Assembly: GCA_024405235.1 (NCBI GenBank)
Contig: JAKSPA010000039.1
Span: 1-10,502, forward strand
Source: Lentisphaeria bacterium
GTDB lineage: Bacteria; Verrucomicrobiota; Lentisphaeria; Oligosphaerales; Oligosphaeraceae
Direction: 5' to 3'
DNA length: 10,502 nucleotides
Shown: positions 6,688 to 10,502 of the stretch, in pieces
Numbering within the stretch: position 1 is the first letter of the stretch
Layout of the letters: the number at the start of each line of letters is the position of its first letter
Translations under genes and position numbers: made by a program
The notes under the pieces: model-generated
Told to the model about the DNA's origin: nothing
Seen by the model: the letters and a program-made list of their open reading frames with translations, nothing else
Database searches by the model: none

Positions 6688-7926
6688 TCAATTCGTGAAG
6701 GAGGTTTCGGTTTTCGCATTATGCATTCTTTCAACGGCAACAAGACATGGAATGTATATGAAGACGCTGATGAGAGTCAGCGCCGCCGCGCCCCAGAATA
6801 CACCGCCGCTTTCGAAATGTAGCATAAGGAGTCCGCCTATGGTGGAGGCGAAGAGTCCGCCGATGGCCATTCCTGTTGTGGAAAGTCCGAATGAAATTCC
6901 ACGTTGATTGCGTGGCGCAACCGTCGCAAGCCATTTTTGGAGCAGCGGCTGAATGGCGCCCGCCGAGAAGAACATTAGCATTCTGGCGACTGCGAAGATT
7001 GGAATGCTCCTGCAATTGGCTTGTATGCCAAGAAAGAGCGCCGTGAACACAAGTACAGGCGGAAGCAGTTTTCTGAAGTGTATCTTGTCCACGGCGTGTC
7101 CGAGAATGACTCCGGAGAGCATCGCGCCGATGCTGCTGACGGCGCTGAAGATTCCTGTCCAATAGGCGGATTTCCCAGCGGGCACGAATTCTTCCACGCG
7201 CAGAGCAAGGAATGGCAGTTCCGTTCGTCTGATGATTCCCATGAGCAGGAAAAGCGCGAGCATGATCCATACAGGAGCGGCGAGTCTGAATGGCGCGAAA
7301 CGGCGTCCCGTCTGTGGAGCGGAAGGTGCAGTCGTCTGTGCTGGAATGCGTTTCTCTCCTGCGTCTTCTGTGAATAGGATGGAAATTCCTGCGATCAGAT
7401 ACATTATTCCGCAGCTCCAGAATACGATGTGGTATGTGTGGTTCGTCAGCAGCATTCCGCCAAGAAGGTTTCCAAGGACGCTTCCGCCCCAGATGGCTGT
7501 CGAAAGGATTCCCTGTGCATAGCCTTGCCGTTCCATGGGGGCGGTTCGTGCGATCATCATCTGCGATGCGGCGGTGGTGCCAGCCAGAAAGGCCGTTGCA
7601 AAGCGTAGGAATACGAATAGCCACGGAGAGGTCGTATATGCCATGAGCGGCCAGAAGATCGCTGTGAGAAAGGTCCCGCGAAGGAGCATCGGCTTCATGC
7701 CGTAGCGGTCGCCGAGCCAGCCCCACAGCGGGTTGGAGAAGCCGTATCCGAGCCATGCGCATGCATTGTACATCGAGATGAAGAACGCCTGCGATGCGGC
7801 GTCATTCAGTCCGAGGCCCGTCTTGAGAACGATTGGCACAAAGGGATTCATCGCGTCGAAGCCTGCCATGACAAGCAGCTGCGAGAACCAAAGCATCATC
7901 AGATTTCGTTTCCAAATAGATTTCAT
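6688..7926 (-). CDS. MFS transporter, MdtG-like multidrug efflux family
   Basis: A 412-residue major facilitator superfamily protein with about 12 predicted inner-membrane helices, so likely a proton-coupled exporter. The N-terminus (MKSIWKRNLMMLWFSQLL) and the loop WGWLGDRYGMKPMLLRG between helices 2 and 3 match the DHA1 drug-exporter pattern, closest by eye to E. coli MdtG (WKRNL near the start; WGGLADRKGRKLMLLR). Substrate cannot be predicted. I chose the ATG at 7924-7926 over the in-frame ATG at 7969-7971 because the latter lies inside the serC terminator hairpin and because AAGGA stands 12 nt before the chosen start, a rather long spacing. Only 27 bp separate the terminator from the start, leaving little room for its own promoter. 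Readthrough from serC or a promoter embedded in the terminator region would be needed. Confidence 0.88.
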   Translation of the reverse strand: MKSIWKRNLMMLWFSQLLVMAGFDAMNPFVPIVLKTGLGLNDAASQAFFISMYNACAWLGYGFSNPLWGWLGDRYGMKPMLLRGTFLTAIFWPLMAYTTSPWLFVFLRFATAFLAGTTAASQMMIARTAPMERQGYAQGILSTAIWGGSVLGNLLGGMLLTNHTYHIVFWSCGIMYLIAGISILFTEDAGEKRIPAQTTAPSAPQTGRRFAPFRLAAPVWIMLALFLLMGIIRRTELPFLALRVEEFVPAGKSAYWTGIFSAVSSIGAMLSGVILGHAVDKIHFRKLLPPVLVFTALFLGIQANCRSIPIFAVARMLMFFSAGAIQPLLQKWLATVAPRNQRGISFGLSTTGMAIGGLFASTIGGLLMLHFESGGVFWGAAALTLISVFIYIPCLVAVERMHNAKTETSFTN

Positions 7927-7953
7927 GACAAGAATATTTCCTTCAACTGAAAT

Positions 7954-7996
7954 AAAAAACGCCCGAAGCATTTTTCGTCTGCATCGGGCGTTTTTT
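7954..7996. terminator. Bidirectional rho-independent terminator after serC
   Basis: The stem is CGCCCGA (7960-7966) with TCGGGCG (7984-7990), extended inward by GCA/TGC after one mismatch, and is flanked by an A tract (7954-7959) and a T tract (7991-7997). On the minus strand it lies 14 bases past the serC stop and ends in a T run, so it should terminate serC. Because of its symmetry it could also stop plus-strand transcription. Confidence 0.85.
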
Positions 7997-8009
7997 TATG
8001 GAGCGGTGA

Positions 8010-9089
8010 TTATGCCTGCTTCTGGAAGTCCTTCATGACTTCGATGAGGCGTTCGACGCCAGCCAGTGGGACTGCGTTGTAGATGGACGCGCGGCAGCCG
8101 CCGACCTTGCGGTGACCCTTGAGGCCGACGAGACCATTCTGCTTGGCGTATGCGATGAAAGCTTTCTCCTGATCCTCTGTAGGCAGGCGGAAGCAGACGT
8201 TCATGCGGCTGCGGGAAGAGGGTGCCGCCGTGGCGCGGTAGAATCCGGAATTGTCGATGAAATCGTAGAGGGTCTTGGCTTTGAGGTCATCAAGCTTCTC
8301 CATTGCATCGAGTCCGCCGTTTTCGAGCATCCAGTCCGTGATGAGACGATGCATGTAGATGGCGAAGGTGGGCGGCGTGTTGTAGAGGCTCTTTGCCTCC
8401 ATGTGCGTGCTGTAGCGCAGCATGGTGGGAACGTTCGCGGGGCAGCGCTCGGCCAGATCCTTGCGGATGATGACGAGAGTCAGGCCGGCAGGACCGACGT
8501 TCTTCTGTGCACCTGCGAAGATGAGACCGAATTTCTTGACGTCGAACTTGCGGCTGAGGATGTCGGAAGACATGTCGGCGACGAGCGGAACGTTGCCTGT
8601 TTCAGGGAAGACGGGATATTCGGTTCCGTAGATGGTGTTGTTGACGCAGATGCCGAAATAGGCAAGATCCTGATCGATCTTCCAATCCTTGATGCCCTGG
8701 ATTTCGGTATAGTTGATGTCTTTGCCGTTGAATACGACTTCCTTGTCAAGGCCCTGGATGTCGATTTCCTTGATGGCCTTGTTTGCCCACACGCCAGTGT
8801 CTGCGTAGCCGATCTTCTTGCCAGGAACCTGCAGGTTCATTGGAATCATGGCGAACTGGAGAGAAGCGCCGCCCTGGAGGAAGAGAACATCGTAGTTTTC
8901 CGGAATGTCAAGAAGTTTGCGGAGATTAGCTTCCGCAGCCTGGATGATTTCATCGAATGGTGCAGCACGGTGAGATTCCTCAATGATGCTGTAGCCGCAG
9001 CCATGATAGTCGGCGAATTCGGCCTGAGCCTTCAGAATGACCTCGCGCGGCATCGCCGCGGGACCTGCATTGAAGTTGTAAACCTGCAT
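8010..9089 (-). CDS. serC: Phosphoserine aminotransferase SerC
   Basis: A PLP-dependent class V aminotransferase converting 3-phosphohydroxypyruvate plus glutamate to O-phosphoserine (serine synthesis). In bacteria with the DXP-dependent B6 route it also makes 4-phosphohydroxy-threonine. The 359 residues are full length. Signatures: YNFNAGPAAMP (4-14), LFLQGGASLQFAMIPMNL (69-86), the PLP-binding lysine in FAGAQKNVGPAGL (Lys196), and the C-terminal GLKGHRKVGGCRASIYNA with the substrate-binding H-R-x-x-G-G-x-R-A-S-x-Y-N-A motif. An in-frame extension to 9182 exists, but the ATG at 9087-9089 is the start: the homology begins there and AGAGGA lies 7 nt upstream (9097-9102 on the plus strand). It is transcribed divergently from the GH78 gene and ends at a strong terminator, so it is probably monocistronic or has limited readthrough. 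Confidence 0.97.
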   Translation of the reverse strand: MQVYNFNAGPAAMPREVILKAQAEFADYHGCGYSIIEESHRAAPFDEIIQAAEANLRKLLDIPENYDVLFLQGGASLQFAMIPMNLQVPGKKIGYADTGVWANKAIKEIDIQGLDKEVVFNGKDINYTEIQGIKDWKIDQDLAYFGICVNNTIYGTEYPVFPETGNVPLVADMSSDILSRKFDVKKFGLIFAGAQKNVGPAGLTLVIIRKDLAERCPANVPTMLRYSTHMEAKSLYNTPPTFAIYMHRLITDWMLENGGLDAMEKLDDLKAKTLYDFIDNSGFYRATAAPSSRSRMNVCFRLPTEDQEKAFIAYAKQNGLVGLKGHRKVGGCRASIYNAVPLAGVERLIEVMKDFQKQA

Positions 9090-9333
9090 TTTGGATTCCT
9101 CTTGTTTGTGCCGGATGGACAGTCTTAATTCGGGGATGCACGCCTTGTGCGTCCTCCGCATTTGATTTCGTCTACCGTCCAAGTTGGCAATTCAATAATA
9201 TAATTCGTTGCCGCGGGTTTATTTTTTTTATCGACATCAAAGTTGCCAAAGGCCGGTTCTAGTGTGAAATATCATCGTCAGACGATAAATTACATGAAAT
9301 TACTTTCACGCAAAAATCATCAGGAGAAGAACG
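9090..9333. promoter_or_regulatory. Divergent intergenic region with palindromic operator candidates
   Basis: This 244-bp spacer separates the start codons of serC and the GH78 gene. It contains an AT-rich core (9191-9206 and 9219-9230) suited to promoters, with tataat at 9199-9204 on the plus strand and tatatt nearby on the minus strand, both without good -35 boxes. Symmetrical sites: ATCGTC-A-GACGAT (9274-9286, perfect), TGAAA-TTAC-TTTCA (9295-9308, perfect), and two copies of GTTGSCAA (9183-9190 and 9242-9249). A weak plus-strand promoter TTGCCA (9243-9248), 18 nt, AAATAT (9267-9272) would place the first palindrome at about the transcription start, where a repressor of a sugar-utilisation gene could bind. 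No regulator gene is visible. Functional assignment is inference. Confidence 0.4.
9322..9326 (+). promoter_or_regulatory. Ribosome binding site of the GH78 gene
   Basis: AGGAG, 7 nt before the ATG at 9334, is the best Shine-Dalgarno in the window and fixes the start of the rhamnosidase-like gene. Confidence 0.8.
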
Positions 9334-10502
9334 ATGGCTGGATTCTACGAAGAAGAGCGCAAGGTCTATTATTTGGCGCCGACGGCTGTGACATGGCAGA
9401 GCAGGGGCGTGAAGAACGCTGCAAGGCTTTTTGACGTCGCGGGCGAGAATGCCACAATCTGGCGCAGGCCAGGCCTGCAGCTGCCGCCTGGCGGTCGCAT
9501 TGTGCTTGAATACGACACTGAACTGCCGTTGCAGGGCATAAGGATTTCGCGTGGCTTTGACAATGCGGACCCGCGTCCGGTGCAGGTTCGTGTTCGTCTT
9601 GGTGAATCGGTTTCAGAAGCCATAGGCGAACCGAACAACGACCATTCCATGCATGACCAGCTGCTTTCGCTTTCTGCAATGGGGGTCAGTCGCATCGGAA
9701 ATACAGGATTCAGATTTCTCTGCCTGGACAATCTTGATTCGGAAATCGTCCTGAACATCCGTGAATGTTCTGCGGAGGCGTGGGTGCATCCGGCAAAATC
9801 CACTGGATATTTCGAGTGCAGCGACGAAACGCTCAACCAGATCTATCACGCCTGCGTTGCGACATTGAACAAGTGCATCTCGCCGTTGCTGCTGGATGGA
9901 ACAAAGCGCGACCGACTTGTGTGGATGGGCGATCTCTATAACGAGATTCGCGCCTGCGGCGTTCTCTTCCAAAGGCATTCCGCTATTCCGAAGAGTCTGG
10001 ATTTCGTGGCTGAAGAGGCACTGGAAAACGGTTTCTTCAATGGAATTCCATCCTACACTGCGTACTGGTTCCTCGCTCAGCGCGAATATTACCATACATA
10101 AGCAGACGGAAAGAATCATCGCAAACAGCATGAAAAAATCAAAGTCTTCGGCGATTCGCTCCTTAAAGGCTTCGAGAAGGATCCTGAAGCGATAATGGCC
10201 ACAAGCATCGTGGATTGGGGACATCCGGAACGCACGCCGAACAATACGTATGGACCGCTCTATCTCGCTGCGGTTCAGGCATGCCGTGACATCGCCAATC
10301 TGCTTGGCGAAGAGAAGCTCTCGGCGCGCTGCGATGCCGTGGAAAAGGGCGTCAGGGCGCGTTTCAAATTGTCAGACCTGCCAAAATCCGCTGCCGCATG
10401 GGCGGCACTCGCAGGCTTGGTCACTCCAGCTAAAGTGTATAAGGAAGTGCTGGCCGTTGAGCCGACCGATGGCCTTTCGCCATTCCATTTCGACAATCTC
10501 CT
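9334..10502 (+). pseudogene. GH78 alpha-L-rhamnosidase-like gene interrupted by an in-frame stop; runs off the window
   Basis: The first 255 codons resemble family 78 glycoside hydrolases, which release terminal L-rhamnose from glycans and plant glycosides. Residues about 30-155 look like a beta-sandwich domain. The (alpha/alpha)6 catalytic domain then begins with GYFECSDETLNQIYHAC and contains DGTKRDRLVWMGD (188-200). Asp188, Asp193 and Asp200 align with the conserved acidic triad of bacterial rhamnosidases, the middle residue being Asp rather than Glu as in many relatives. There is no signal peptide, so it would be cytoplasmic. A TAA at 10099-10101 ends the frame after REYYHT. The same frame then stays open for 133 codons to the edge and still reads as this family (HEKIKVFGDSLLKGF; SIVDWGHPE near 10207-10230). 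A single base change could explain the stop. The truncated product would lack the second half of the catalytic barrel. Sequencing error or recent inactivation are both possible. Confidence 0.8.

Noticed and set aside
6731..7762. A 343-codon minus-strand frame overlapping the MFS gene in another frame
   Set aside because: It is Arg/His-rich, without the hydrophobic pattern or any motif, whereas the overlapping frame is a clear 12-helix transporter.
8112..9128. A 338-codon plus-strand frame antisense to serC
   Set aside because: Same explanation: it is the shadow of a strongly codon-biased gene, with no family resemblance.
9090..9182. N-terminal extension of SerC by 31 residues
   Set aside because: The extension is Arg/His-rich and unlike the family, while the internal ATG at 9089 has both the conserved YNFNAGPA start and a good Shine-Dalgarno.
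10099..10101. Stop-codon reassignment or a frameshift in the rhamnosidase-like gene
   Set aside because: The sequence on both sides is in the same frame, so no frameshift is needed; TAA, TAG and TGA all end intact genes in this window, so reassignment is unlikely.

Overview
The window looks like chromosomal sequence of a moderately GC-rich, Gram-negative-type bacterium. Housekeeping genes dominate, all on the minus strand, with one carbohydrate-active gene on the plus strand at the right edge. The combination of a stand-alone 5' nuclease, a lone pheT without pheS, an RmuC protein and a GH78-type rhamnosidase-like gene would fit the PVC superphylum (Lentisphaerota/Victivallales-like, possibly gut-associated). 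That placement is a guess from gene content and cannot be settled from the sequence alone. All three standard stop codons end intact genes here: TGA for rmuC and the MFS gene, TAG for pheT and the nuclease gene, TAA for rsmI and serC. There is no sign of a recoded genetic code.

Layout from left to right. Positions 1-289 hold the open, unrecognised end of a minus-strand reading frame with no ATG. About 320-450 is a dense array of very short GC-rich hairpins. Then come minus-strand genes whose transcription runs from right to left: serC (8010-9089), its bidirectional terminator (7954-7996), an MdtG-like MFS exporter (6688-7926), a spacer with a 9-bp-stem hairpin, pheT (4186-6570), rsmI (3427-4104), a stand-alone PolA-type 5'-3' exonuclease (2524-3417), a decayed PdxB-like dehydrogenase fragment (2008-2445) and rmuC (489-1973). 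rsmI and the nuclease gene are only 9 bp apart and are surely co-transcribed; pheT probably leads this group. Divergent from serC across a 244-bp regulatory spacer is a GH78 alpha-L-rhamnosidase-like gene (9334 to the window edge), interrupted by an in-frame TAA.

Functionally, pheT (phenylalanyl-tRNA charging), rsmI (16S rRNA methylation), the nuclease (RNA primer/flap removal) and rmuC (recombination-associated) form a translation and DNA-maintenance block. serC makes phosphoserine and, in organisms with the DXP-dependent route, also serves vitamin B6 synthesis. The B6-type dehydrogenase fragment nearby appears non-functional.

I did not find a convincing new multi-gene system. The observations most worth checking are the hairpin array and its shared 13-mer with the hairpin upstream of pheT, the rhamnosidase interrupted by a stop with an intact frame beyond it, the clamp-binding-like tail of the stand-alone nuclease, and the dehydrogenase remnant.
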